Source of the DNA: Perkinsus chesapeaki
Taxonomy: Eukaryota > Perkinsozoa > Perkinsida > Perkinsidae
Length of the DNA stretch: 64,000 nucleotides
Reading direction: 5' to 3'
Assembly: GCA_013115145.1 (NCBI GenBank)
Contig: JAAPAO010000040.1
Coordinates: 1-64,000 of the forward strand
Shown: one piece after another, positions 36,037 to 45,400 of the stretch
Position numbering within the stretch: the stretch's first letter is position 1
Layout of the letters: each line of letters opens with the position of its first letter
Program-made: the position numbers and the translations under genes
The notes under the pieces: generated by a model
Told to the model about the DNA's origin: nothing
Seen by the model: only the letters and a program-made list of their open reading frames with translations
Database searches by the model: none

Positions 36037-36993
36037 ATGGCTATCAAGGTCGCTCTTCTCGGTGCTTGCGGTGGTATCGGACAGCCCCTCGCTCTTCTGT
36101 TGAAGCTCAACCAGAAGATCACTGATTTGGCTCTTTACGATATCAAGCAGGCCCGTACTCCTTGCGCCGGTGTTGCTGAGGATTTGAGTCACATCAACAC
36201 CCCTGCTGAGATTAAGGGTTACGCCGGTGAGGAGGAGCTCGAGGCTTGCCTTACTGGCAGTGATGTCATCATCATCACCGCCGGTGTTCCCCGCAAGCCC
36301 GGCATGACCAGAGATGATCTTTTCGCGATCAACGCTGGTATCGCCCGCGATCTCGCCAAGGCTTGCGCCAAGTACGCCCCTAAGGCTACTTTGTGCATTG
36401 TCACCAACCCCGTTAACTCCATCGTCCCTGTTTGCGCTGAGATGTACAAGAAGGCCGGTGTCTTCAACCCTAAGAAGCTCCTCGGTGTCTCTCTTTTGGA
36501 TACCATCAGAGCTGAGACTTTCGTCGCCAAGCAGATGAAGGCTGATGTTAACAAGGTCACTGTCCCTGTTATTGGCGGTCATGCCGGTGTGACTATCATG
36601 CCCTGGTTCTCTCACGCCACCCCCAAGGTTGACTTCGATGAGGCCACTCTTACTTCTTTGGATAACCATGTCCAGAACGCCGGTACCGATGTTGTGAACG
36701 CCAAGGCTGGTGCTGGATCTGCCACTCTCGCCATGGCTTACGCCGCCGCCGAGTTCGCTGATGTTGTCATCCGCGGCATGAACGGCGAGAAGGCTTCTGC
36801 TTCCGTCTACTTCAACGAGCCTTACAATGGCGTTGACTACTTCGCCTACTTGTGCGACTTCGGACCCGAGGGTGTCTCCAAGGTTCACCCCATTGAGGGT
36901 CTCAGTGAGCACGAGGCCGGCAGAATTGAGGAGGTCGTCTCCAAGCTGAAGGGTGATGTTCAGAGGGGTATTGATTTCGCTAACAAGCAGTAA
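36037..36993 (+). CDS. NAD-dependent malate dehydrogenase, copy 1
   Basis: This is an intronless 318-residue enzyme of the LDH/MDH family, closest in layout to E. coli-type MDH. It interconverts malate and oxaloacetate with NAD. Visible features are the dinucleotide loop GACGGIGQ (9-16), acidic D35 in LYDI that selects NAD over NADP, substrate-loop R86 and R92 (VPRKPGMTRDDLF), N124 (TNPVNS), D155 and R158 (LLDTIRAETF) and catalytic H182 (GGHAGVTIMPW). R86 favours malate over lactate. This copy is the most divergent of the four (start MAIKVALLG; SDVIIITAG; NPKKLLGV; FNEPYNGVDYF). There is no obvious targeting peptide, so it is probably cytosolic. Codon bias is strong, suggesting high expression. 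Confidence 0.96.
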   Translation: MAIKVALLGACGGIGQPLALLLKLNQKITDLALYDIKQARTPCAGVAEDLSHINTPAEIKGYAGEEELEACLTGSDVIIITAGVPRKPGMTRDDLFAINAGIARDLAKACAKYAPKATLCIVTNPVNSIVPVCAEMYKKAGVFNPKKLLGVSLLDTIRAETFVAKQMKADVNKVTVPVIGGHAGVTIMPWFSHATPKVDFDEATLTSLDNHVQNAGTDVVNAKAGAGSATLAMAYAAAEFADVVIRGMNGEKASASVYFNEPYNGVDYFAYLCDFGPEGVSKVHPIEGLSEHEAGRIEEVVSKLKGDVQRGIDFANKQ

Positions 36994-37493
36994 ATTGTTT
37001 GTTTTCATGGATTATTTGAGTAGTGCCCGGTAAACCGAGTGGCTTCACTCGAGGGCCAATTTGAGCAATTGCAGATGCTCAGTTTCAAGACGTGAATTTC
37101 AGCTCTATTGTGTTGGAAATAGTGTCAATTCGATGGTAGAACGCTAAACCCACAAAGAGAACAATATTGCCAGGAATAGACTAGTCGATGCTCTCTGCAA
37201 TGAGTGTCAAGTCAATTGGCTCTGCTACACAATTGGGCGCGTCCCTTCACTTACGAACACTATGCCAAAGAGGAGCCTTCTCATGCCAATTCTAGATGGA
37301 TATATGCCCGAGCGGTATAATCCCAACGACGATTTAGGTTTACTTCCAATCTCGGATCACTCAACAGCATTGAAATCTTTTCACTTTGTATTCATATCTA
37401 GCTAAGCTTAGCCTGACACGCTAGACGCTAGAGTCTCCATTGCTCAATCGGATTACTCAAACCAAAGTTCTTTGTTCAATCGTTTATTCAATC
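36994..37493. other. Spacer between MDH copies 1 and 2
   Basis: This 500-bp spacer holds the copy 1 3' end and presumed copy 2 promoter. It is unlike the other spacers except for the last bases before the copy 2 ATG (ATTCAATCATGTCATCATTC), which also precede copy 4. No gene is seen. Confidence 0.4.
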
Positions 37494-38453
37494 ATGTCAT
37501 CATTCAAGGTCGCTCTTCTCGGTGCTTGCGGTGGTATTGGGCAGCCTCTCTCTCTTTTGTTAAAGCTCAACCAGAAGATCACTGATTTGGCTCTTTACGA
37601 TATCAAGCAGGCCCGTACCCCTTGCGCCGGTGTTGCTGAGGATTTGAGTCACATCAACACCCCTGCTGAGGTTAAGGGTTACGCCGGTGAGGAGGAGCTC
37701 GAGGCTTGCCTTACTGGTAGCAAGCTTATCGTCATGACTGCTGGTGTTCCTCGTAAGCCAGGCATGACCAGAGATGATCTTTTCGCGATCAACGCTGGTA
37801 TCGCCCGCGATCTCGCCAAGGCTTGCGCCAAGTACGCCCCGGAAGCTATCTTCTGCATTGTCACCAACCCCGTTAACTCCATTGTCCCAGTCTGTGCTGA
37901 GATGTACAAGAAGGCCGGTGTCTTCAACCCCAACAAGGTTCTTGGTGTCTCTCTTTTGGATACCATCAGAGCTGAGACTTTCGTCGCCAAGCAGATGAAG
38001 ACTGACGTTAACAAGGTTACCGTCCCTGTTATTGGCGGTCATGCCGGTGTGACTATCATGCCCTGGTTCTCTCACGCCACCCCCAAGGTTGACTTCGATG
38101 AGGCCACTCTTACTTCTTTGGATAACCATGTCCAGAACGCCGGTACCGATGTTGTGAACGCCAAGGCTGGTGCTGGATCTGCCACTCTCGCCATGGCTTA
38201 CGCCGCCGCCCAGTTCGTTGAGGTTGTCATTCGCGGCATGCACGGTGAGCAAGCTAGTGCTTCCACCTACTTCAACCATCCTTATGAGGATGTGCAGTTC
38301 TTCTCCTACTTGTGCGACTTCGGACCCGAGGGCGTCTCCAAGGTACATCCTATTGAGGGTCTTAGTGAGCACGAAGCCGGCAGACTTCAGGAGGTCATGA
38401 CCAAGCTGAAGGTTGATATCCAGAGGGGTATTGACTTCGCCAACAAGCAGTAA
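37494..38453 (+). CDS. NAD-dependent malate dehydrogenase, copy 2
   Basis: This 319-residue intronless copy starts at MSSFKVALLG. The open frame extends 18 codons upstream but only to a non-ATG codon. Catalytic residues are as in copy 1, shifted by one (R87, R93, N125, R159, H183). It differs from copy 4 mainly at GQPLSLLLK (Ser for Ala) and AEVKGY (Val for Ile). It shares a 149-nt 3' flank with copy 4, marking the pair as the most recent duplication or conversion product. C-terminal residues VQFFSYLCDFGPEG and KVDIQRGIDFANKQ match copy 4. Confidence 0.96.
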   Translation: MSSFKVALLGACGGIGQPLSLLLKLNQKITDLALYDIKQARTPCAGVAEDLSHINTPAEVKGYAGEEELEACLTGSKLIVMTAGVPRKPGMTRDDLFAINAGIARDLAKACAKYAPEAIFCIVTNPVNSIVPVCAEMYKKAGVFNPNKVLGVSLLDTIRAETFVAKQMKTDVNKVTVPVIGGHAGVTIMPWFSHATPKVDFDEATLTSLDNHVQNAGTDVVNAKAGAGSATLAMAYAAAQFVEVVIRGMHGEQASASTYFNHPYEDVQFFSYLCDFGPEGVSKVHPIEGLSEHEAGRLQEVMTKLKVDIQRGIDFANKQ

Positions 38454-38602
38454 AAGTTGATATCATCATGAACGTTTACAATGGAGCTTCGTTCAACTCC
38501 TGCTATCTATTCACGCTATCCAACTTCCATTTTCTCAACTTTTTTGAGTGTCCCTGTACAAGGGTACCAGAGCATATCTCTGTGTTATATGTAATGTGGT
38601 TT
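38454..38602 (+). repeat. 3' flank shared by MDH copies 2 and 4 (first copy)
   Basis: The 149 nt after the stop of copy 2 are identical by eye to 42033-42181 after the stop of copy 4. They include a T6 tract and a CCCTGTACAAGGG palindrome. Identity ends abruptly at 38602. This is a duplicated 3' UTR. Confidence 0.9.
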
Positions 38603-39228
38603 CTTGTTGGTAAATTTATGCAGGGTCTACAGCGTCTGTCTATATTAATACGGGCCAAACCATGGCATGCCAGTTTGAGTCGCATTGTAGAGGTAGAAAA
38701 GAGCCAGACTTGAACATTCGACTCACTTCGCTTTGGTACAACGGAAACTTCACTCCTTAGACTGTGAGTGTTAATGAACAGAAGTTCTCTTTCCGAAGGA
38801 AGCGCACCTTTGGTCTACGACGGATTCGAACGATAATATCACCTAGACGATGTGAACCGTACGGCAACGTACATCATCATACGGAACCCGAATGTTCCCG
38901 GAAGCTCTCGAAAATACGCCGGGTGTTGATCGGGGAATGAGTCTCGAAAGTGGCCTACTGTTACGGGATCGAGAACGTCGTCACAGTAGTTCGCCAAGTC
39001 CCAATTAATCCGATGGACTCGAGGTAAAATCCTACGTATGAGTGATTATGCATTCGTGTACAATGCCACCGATATTATATCGGCGTTATAAGGCCAAGGC
39101 TTGAGAGACAAGTCACAAAAATTGTCTACCTACACAAGATACGACATCGCTAAGCTGAGGTGTGCGGCACCTTCCCGCGCAGCTCTGTTTCATACATCTA
39201 CTTAATAGTACTTGTTCATCAAGCTATC
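38603..39228. other. Spacer between MDH copies 2 and 3
   Basis: This holds the presumed promoter of copy 3. I see no supported open frame. A GGATTCGAACGATAATATC stretch near 38821 resembles a tRNA T loop but its flanks do not pair. Confidence 0.4.
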
Positions 39229-40188
39229 ATGTCTTCTTTCAAGGTCGCTCTTCTCGGTGCTTGCGGTGGTATCGGACAGCCTCTCGCTCTTCTGTTGAAG
39301 CTCAACCAGAAGATCACTGATTTGGCTCTTTACGATATCAAGCAGGCCCGTACCCCTTGCGCCGGTGTTGCTGAGGATTTGAGCCACATCAACACCCCTG
39401 CTGAGGTTAAGGGTTACGCCGGTGAGGAGGAGCTCGAGGCTTGCCTTACTGGTAGCAAGCTTATCGTCATGACTGCTGGTGTTCCTCGTAAGCCAGGCAT
39501 GACCAGAGATGATCTCTTCTCGATCAACGCTGGTATCGCCCGCGATCTCGCCAAGGCTTGCGCCAAGTACGCCCCGGAAGCTATCTTCTGCATTGTCACC
39601 AACCCCGTTAACTCCATCGTCCCCGCCTGCGCCGAGGTTTACAAGAAGGCCGGTGTCTTCAACCCCAACAAGGTTCTTGGTGTCTCTCTTTTGGATACCA
39701 TCAGAGCTGAGACTTTCGTCGCCAAGCAGATGAAGACTGACGTTAACAAGGTTACCGTCCCTGTTATTGGCGGTCATGCCGGTGTGACTATCATGCCCTG
39801 GTTCTCTCACGCCACCCCCAAGGTTGACTTCGATGAGGCTACTCTTACTTCTTTGGATAACCATGTCCAGAACGCCGGTACCGATGTTGTGAACGCCAAG
39901 GCTGGTGCTGGATCTGCCACTCTCGCCATGGCTTACGCCGCCTCCCAGTTCGTTGAGGTTGTCATTCGCGGCATGCACGGTGAGCAAGCTAGTGCTTCCA
40001 CCTACTTCAACCATCCTTATGAGGATGTGCCGTTCTTCGCCTACTTGTGCGACTTCGGACCCGAGGGCGTCTCCAAGGTACATCCTCTCGAGGGTCTCAG
40101 TGAGCATGAAGCCGGCAGACTTCAGGAGGTCATGACCAAGCTGAAGGTTGATATCCAGAGGGGTATTGACTTCGCCAACAAGCAGTAG
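39229..40188 (+). CDS. NAD-dependent malate dehydrogenase, copy 3
   Basis: This 319-residue intronless copy starts at MSSFKVALLG. All catalytic residues are kept. Changes peculiar to it are DDLFSINAG, VPACAEVYKKAG, YAASQFVEV, DVPFFAYLCD and VHPLEGLSE. Its 5' and 3' flanks differ from the other copies, so its promoter and UTR are independent although the coding region is nearly identical. The 60-bp repeat array lies about 250 bp downstream. Confidence 0.96.
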   Translation: MSSFKVALLGACGGIGQPLALLLKLNQKITDLALYDIKQARTPCAGVAEDLSHINTPAEVKGYAGEEELEACLTGSKLIVMTAGVPRKPGMTRDDLFSINAGIARDLAKACAKYAPEAIFCIVTNPVNSIVPACAEVYKKAGVFNPNKVLGVSLLDTIRAETFVAKQMKTDVNKVTVPVIGGHAGVTIMPWFSHATPKVDFDEATLTSLDNHVQNAGTDVVNAKAGAGSATLAMAYAASQFVEVVIRGMHGEQASASTYFNHPYEDVPFFAYLCDFGPEGVSKVHPLEGLSEHEAGRLQEVMTKLKVDIQRGIDFANKQ

Positions 40189-40440
40189 AGTTCAACTACT
40201 AGAAGACGGAGTTCGCTGACTTGAGGGCTCTTTCTTTTGCTTCTATAACTTTTTTGCTATTCACTTAATCCTTGCTTCTAGTGTGGGAATTATTCTCCTC
40301 GAGATTTCATAAGATGTTGAGTTTTGAGAAAAACAGGTTGTCACATCCTGGATGGTGGGTATCTGCTTAGCTATCGGGGCTGATACTCTAGGAATGAATA
40401 CAAAATGTGTCGACAGAGTACGCTTGGAACCGGGGTTCGA
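40189..40440. other. MDH copy 3 downstream spacer
   Basis: This is the 3' flank of copy 3, up to the 60-bp repeat array. No gene is seen. Confidence 0.4.
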
Positions 40441-40642
40441 AAGTTCAAGTGACCTCGTTAGGTTTAAGTGGCGGAGGACGCTCGAAACCGTAGTTATGTT
40501 AAGTTCAAGTGACCTCGTTAGGTTTGAGTGGCGGAGGACGCTCGAAACCGTAGTTATGTTAAGTTCAAGTGACCTCGTTAGGTTCGAGTGGCGGAGGACG
40601 CTCGAAACCGTAGTCATGTGAGGTTAAAGTAACCTCTTCAGG
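40441..40642. repeat. 60-bp tandem repeat, three full copies and a partial fourth
   Basis: Units at 40441-40500, 40501-40560 and 40561-40620 differ at only a few bases (TTTAAG, TTTGAG or TTCGAG after AGG). A decayed start of a fourth copy follows (AGGTTAAAGTAACCTCTTCA). Each unit contains a near-palindrome, GGTTCGAG...CTCGAAACC, able to form a hairpin. It is open on both strands because 60 is a multiple of 3; no start or homologue supports a protein. Confidence 0.9.
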
Positions 40643-41072
40643 ATTCCGTAACCTACAGTTAGCTTAGAAGTACTCCATCGCCAACTTTGTACCTTACTAA
40701 AAGTTATTACAACATGATGTCTAATCCAACTGTAACTTTCATTAACACTTCCTGGAGAAATCCGACGGTCGAATAGTATGGCACCAGAACTTTGACCGTA
40801 GAGTTATTGGTGGAATCTTTACAATACAGTCTTTAGTACTGGTGAGCTTGGTTTTGATAGGGCTGCCAACTCCTTTCACAGCTCCGTTGTGCCGGGATGT
40901 CTGTTTTGTCACAGACGAATCTTCAGAGAAGATCCATATAGCTTAGCTAGTGGCTAGTTAATCGAGGATAGTATACTCTCCACCAGCTAAATGGGAATGA
41001 TTTGGCAACACGTATTTCGAGACAAGAAATAATCTTTCACGTGTTTTATAGTTTATTTCCTATTATTCAATC
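40643..41072. other. Spacer upstream of MDH copy 4
   Basis: This holds the presumed promoter of copy 4. No open frame or RNA gene is seen. Confidence 0.4.
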
Positions 41073-42032
41073 ATGTCATCATTCAAGGTCGCTCTTCTCG
41101 GTGCTTGCGGTGGTATCGGACAGCCTCTCGCTCTTCTCTTGAAGCTCAACCAGAAGATCACTGATTTGGCTCTTTACGATATCAAGCAGGCCCGTACCCC
41201 TTGCGCCGGTGTTGCTGAGGATTTGAGTCACATCAACACCCCTGCTGAGATTAAGGGTTACGCCGGTGAGGAGGAGCTCGAGGCTTGCCTTACTGGTAGC
41301 AAGCTTATTGTCATGACTGCTGGTGTTCCTCGTAAGCCAGGCATGACCAGAGATGATCTTTTCGCGATCAACGCTGGTATCGCCCGCGATCTCGCCAAGG
41401 CTTGCGCCAAGTACGCCCCGGAAGCTATCTTCTGCATTGTCACCAACCCCGTTAACTCCATTGTCCCAGTCTGTGCTGAGATGTACAAGAAGGCCGGTGT
41501 CTTCAACCCCAACAAGGTTCTTGGTGTCTCTCTTTTGGATACCATCAGAGCCGAGACTTTCGTCGCCAAGCAGATGAAGACTGACGTTAACAAGGTTACC
41601 GTCCCTGTTATTGGCGGTCATGCCGGTGTGACTATCATGCCCTGGTTCTCTCACGCCACCCCCAAGGTTGACTTCGATGAGGCCACTCTTACTTCTTTGG
41701 ATAACCATGTCCAGAACGCCGGTACCGATGTTGTGAACGCCAAGGCTGGTGCTGGATCTGCCACTCTCGCCATGGCTTACGCCGCCGCCCAGTTCGTTGA
41801 GGTTGTCATTCGCGGCATGCACGGTGAGCAAGCTAGTGCTTCCACCTACTTCAACCATCCTTATGAGGATGTGCAGTTCTTCTCCTACTTGTGCGACTTC
41901 GGACCCGAGGGCGTCTCTAAGGTACATCCTATTGAGGGTCTTAGTGAGCACGAAGCCGGCAGACTTCAGGAGGTCATGACCAAGCTGAAGGTCGACATCC
42001 AGAGGGGTATTGACTTCGCCAACAAGCAGTAA
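41073..42032 (+). CDS. NAD-dependent malate dehydrogenase, copy 4
   Basis: This 319-residue intronless copy is nearly identical to copy 2 in coding sequence and 3' flank. It has AEIKGY as in copy 1 and GQPLALLLK as in copies 1 and 3. All catalytic residues are intact (R87, R93, N125, R159, H183). The mixture of markers from other copies suggests conversion among the four genes. With copies 1-3 it forms a same-strand tandem array. Confidence 0.96.
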   Translation: MSSFKVALLGACGGIGQPLALLLKLNQKITDLALYDIKQARTPCAGVAEDLSHINTPAEIKGYAGEEELEACLTGSKLIVMTAGVPRKPGMTRDDLFAINAGIARDLAKACAKYAPEAIFCIVTNPVNSIVPVCAEMYKKAGVFNPNKVLGVSLLDTIRAETFVAKQMKTDVNKVTVPVIGGHAGVTIMPWFSHATPKVDFDEATLTSLDNHVQNAGTDVVNAKAGAGSATLAMAYAAAQFVEVVIRGMHGEQASASTYFNHPYEDVQFFSYLCDFGPEGVSKVHPIEGLSEHEAGRLQEVMTKLKVDIQRGIDFANKQ

Positions 42033-42181
42033 AAGTTGATATCATCATGAACGTTTACAATGGAGCTTCGTTCAACTCCTGCTATCTATTCACGCTATCC
42101 AACTTCCATTTTCTCAACTTTTTTGAGTGTCCCTGTACAAGGGTACCAGAGCATATCTCTGTGTTATATGTAATGTGGTTT
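42033..42181 (+). repeat. 3' flank shared by MDH copies 2 and 4 (second copy)
   Basis: This is the partner of 38454-38602 and matches it over 149 nt by eye; divergence begins at 42182. Confidence 0.9.
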
Positions 42182-42405
42182 AGTTAGTTAATGATTGCGT
42201 ATAACGGTCACGTTTGTTCGTCTGTCATCGAACACAGCAGTAATTAATCTAAGAAGAGTTCGTCCTAATTAAATTCACTATCGCCCTTCTTTCCCTTGAC
42301 AATTATCGCACGGGGAATAGGTACTGTGATGTTGTCGTTTGTAGTACCACCGAACTTTCACACAACATTGTTATCATTAACGACATTTGAGCTATGTTTG
42401 CATAG

Positions 42406-45400
42406 TCATGGTTGGTACAGGCTGAGAGCAGTTACACTTAGGCGGAGGTCATCGTCGGGCATCAAGCAGTAGTTGCGTATAACGAGAGCTGGCGTCCTGA
42501 AGATGACGGTTTGCTGACCATCAGGGGGGGCACCAGCAATTACTTTGATCCAATCATGAACGTTCTTTTTTATCGATCCTTCAGATCGGCTGACCTTTTC
42601 TCGTGCATCAGCCAGCATGGCTTCTACTCCATTCTGGTGAGCTCTGACAGTATTATCGTCCTCGACAGCTAGCATAGTGCTGCAGGGCTGCCTACATTTG
42701 ATCCTGATCCATCTTAACACTGAGCGTCTCCAGCTCATAGAGTCTCCTTCTCAATTCTGCCGAAACTGTCTTCGACGTGGCTCTGTGTGTCTCTATAGCT
42801 TGTAGTATCTTAATTACTCCAATAACTCCTCAGCATTAGCTCTCCCACTTACAGCGTTTGCCCGGGTGCTGACACTCTTGGCCATATCAGTTTCCTGGAA
42901 CCTAAAGTTGTAGACTAATATGCGCCAAGGACAAGTATGCCTACGAAGCATGGGAGAGCTGTTCGGATGACAATCTTGCCGCATCAGTCATTTCGTTGCG
43001 AATCTCATTAAGTGTATCTTTGGTTTCATTTATGAACCTAAATGTGAAATTCTTGGGCTCAATGACAGCAAGGACAGTCCCACCCTTCCGTGAGCACGAC
43101 AAAAGTGTCGATAACATCTTCAACGCGGCCCATCCTATCTAAGTTAGCCCCGCGCGTTCGTGCAATCTGTTCGTGCATTGCCTCATTCGAGGCGCTGAAA
43201 GATCCAGTAGTAGATGTATACTCGTCATCAGTCTTACTGTGCTACGTGGGCCAGCGCCCTCAGCTCGTTGCCGCTGATGTAGCCGAACATGGCCACCGTC
43301 CCAGCGGCCGAGCGGAGATCACGCTCGTTCTCTCTCAGACCGGACTCGTCGTTTCCTGACAAATAATGGATACAGTATCAGTTTCCTGCTGCCATCTACG
43401 TCGACTTACTGGCCTGTCGTTCAGCTAGGACAGCTGTATCGTACACCTCATGGTCGAGACTCCCTAAAAAGCAAGCCAGTCATCACATAGCAGAGAACAA
43501 ACAATCTCACCAGATTTCCGGGCCGTAGTGCTGACCGTTCCCCTGAGGTTTCGGCCAACTTCATCTTGCTCCTTCTCACGTAATTGCCGCGACGCCTAAA
43601 GGCACAACACCACCGTGTTCACTCCATTGACACTCGCTGCCTCACCTCGATGTCTTTACCAATGCTATTTCGCAGGCTGTTAAGGTAGTCATCAGTTTTG
43701 CCGGTTAAGTTGCCCAGGTCATGCTCCACTGTTCGGCCACCAACAACCTCGCTGTTCTGCACTGACCTACACGGCACTCTCTGACCGTACTGTAGCTGAT
43801 AGGTTACCCAGTGGCCTCTAGAAGGTGCTCAAGAATGTCTACTAGCCCTGTGATTTGACGCTCATTCTTCTCTATCGCCTATAAACAAGAACGTATCATG
43901 AAATCGCCCTCCCAGTGAGCTCACCTCATCGCTCTTGGCCTCTGTATTTTTCTCTTGCTTTTGTTGAGCCTGTACCAGCTTAATCAGTTGCATGATCAAA
44001 AAAGTGTGCTGAAAGGGAAGCAAGCCATATGACACATTAACAATCAACAAATAGACTACAATGCACATCACCACCATGCATTCAGTTTACCTGTTTGATC
44101 TGCCGTTCCCTTTCAGCATCCTCATCGATATGCATCGCCTTCCTAAACTGCTCTACTATCCTCTCCAACACCTCTTGCAGGTATAAGTAATGATGTTTGA
44201 CACCCATAGCGTCCCGTACCTACACAACATCACGTACCATAAATACATTGCCCCACCCTACCACTGCGGCCGTGATGTTCCTGAGGCCCTGTTGTAAGCG
44301 CTCCTGCGCTTCCTTAACATCTCGACCTCTCTCATTCACAACGTGTGTTAGCAAAATATGGAGCTTCTTCACCTCCTCAGCATCGCCTCCGAAGGTCCCT
44401 ATTCCAACCCATCACTCTTTCCAATCAGCAACTTGCCCCCCTTCCCGCCTTACTCAGAAACTTTTCTCCGAGCGACATTATGTTCTTCTTATGAGCCTCG
44501 GACTCCTTCGATAATCTAGACTGCCCAGCCATAAGACTGGCGTCTAACACTGCATCGCCTGTTGATAGCTTGTGTTGTATCTCGCTCAATGTCGTGTACT
44601 GAAAAATACTAGCTGCTATTAGAAGAAGATGATAATAATATACAATTGATACTTCACACTAGTAAATGGTAAATAAAATACAGAGTATTAGTAGTATTAT
44701 TATATCAACCCTCTTGTACTGTCTAACATTTTCATCATGAATGATGTGCCCCTAGCCACGCGAACGACCTATACCCCAGCTTACAATTTTCTCAGCTGAT
44801 GCTCCCTCCATATCTGTACGGTCCACCAATGCCCTTGTTTCAGTATTAATGTAATGTCTCATTTCATCGGTAAGATAACGGCTCCATTTAGTGGACTGGT
44901 CAGCAAGATCCAAGAGATACCTTCACCACAAAACCACTAAATAGTCGCCAATACCACACCAGACAATTCCTTACCTTGAGTTTGAGGCGTCCACATGCTG
45001 CAAGAGGCTCCCCATAGTCTGCTTCAGCTTACTCTCAGATATCTCCATTCCCGCACGATTTCCTTGGATTTCGGCGCCTAGGAAAGATACCCCATAATTG
45101 AGCGAACAGCGAAAACTAAAGCCGAAATGGCGCTGTTTAAAGCTGTACTACCAAGACGTCTTAAATCATTGTCCGATGCTCCCATCAACGCCCTTGTGTC
45201 TGCCACACCAGCCTGTATCCCTCTTACTCCCTCCACAAAGGCTCTAAGCATATCCGGTATCTTAGCCTAAAAACGGTACCACTAATACTACTATGGTTAT
45301 TATTCTCACTGAAGTGTTGCCTTGCAGCTCTTTAATTATACGCTCAGTAAAGGCATTAACATCTTTTCTAGATCCATCAAACATGACAGTGGATCTGCCA

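Noticed and set aside
38815-38850. tRNA-like GGATTCGAACGATAAT.
   Set aside because: The bases flanking the loop do not form a T stem on either strand, and no acceptor stem is present.
40261-40621. 20-residue repeat proteins from the 60-bp array.
   Set aside because: Openness on both strands follows from the unit being a multiple of 3; no supporting coding evidence.
35965-41951. Long open frames antisense to each MDH gene (270-347 codons).
   Set aside because: They mirror the strongly biased MDH codons, appear in all four copies, most lack an ATG in a sensible place, and have no family resemblance.
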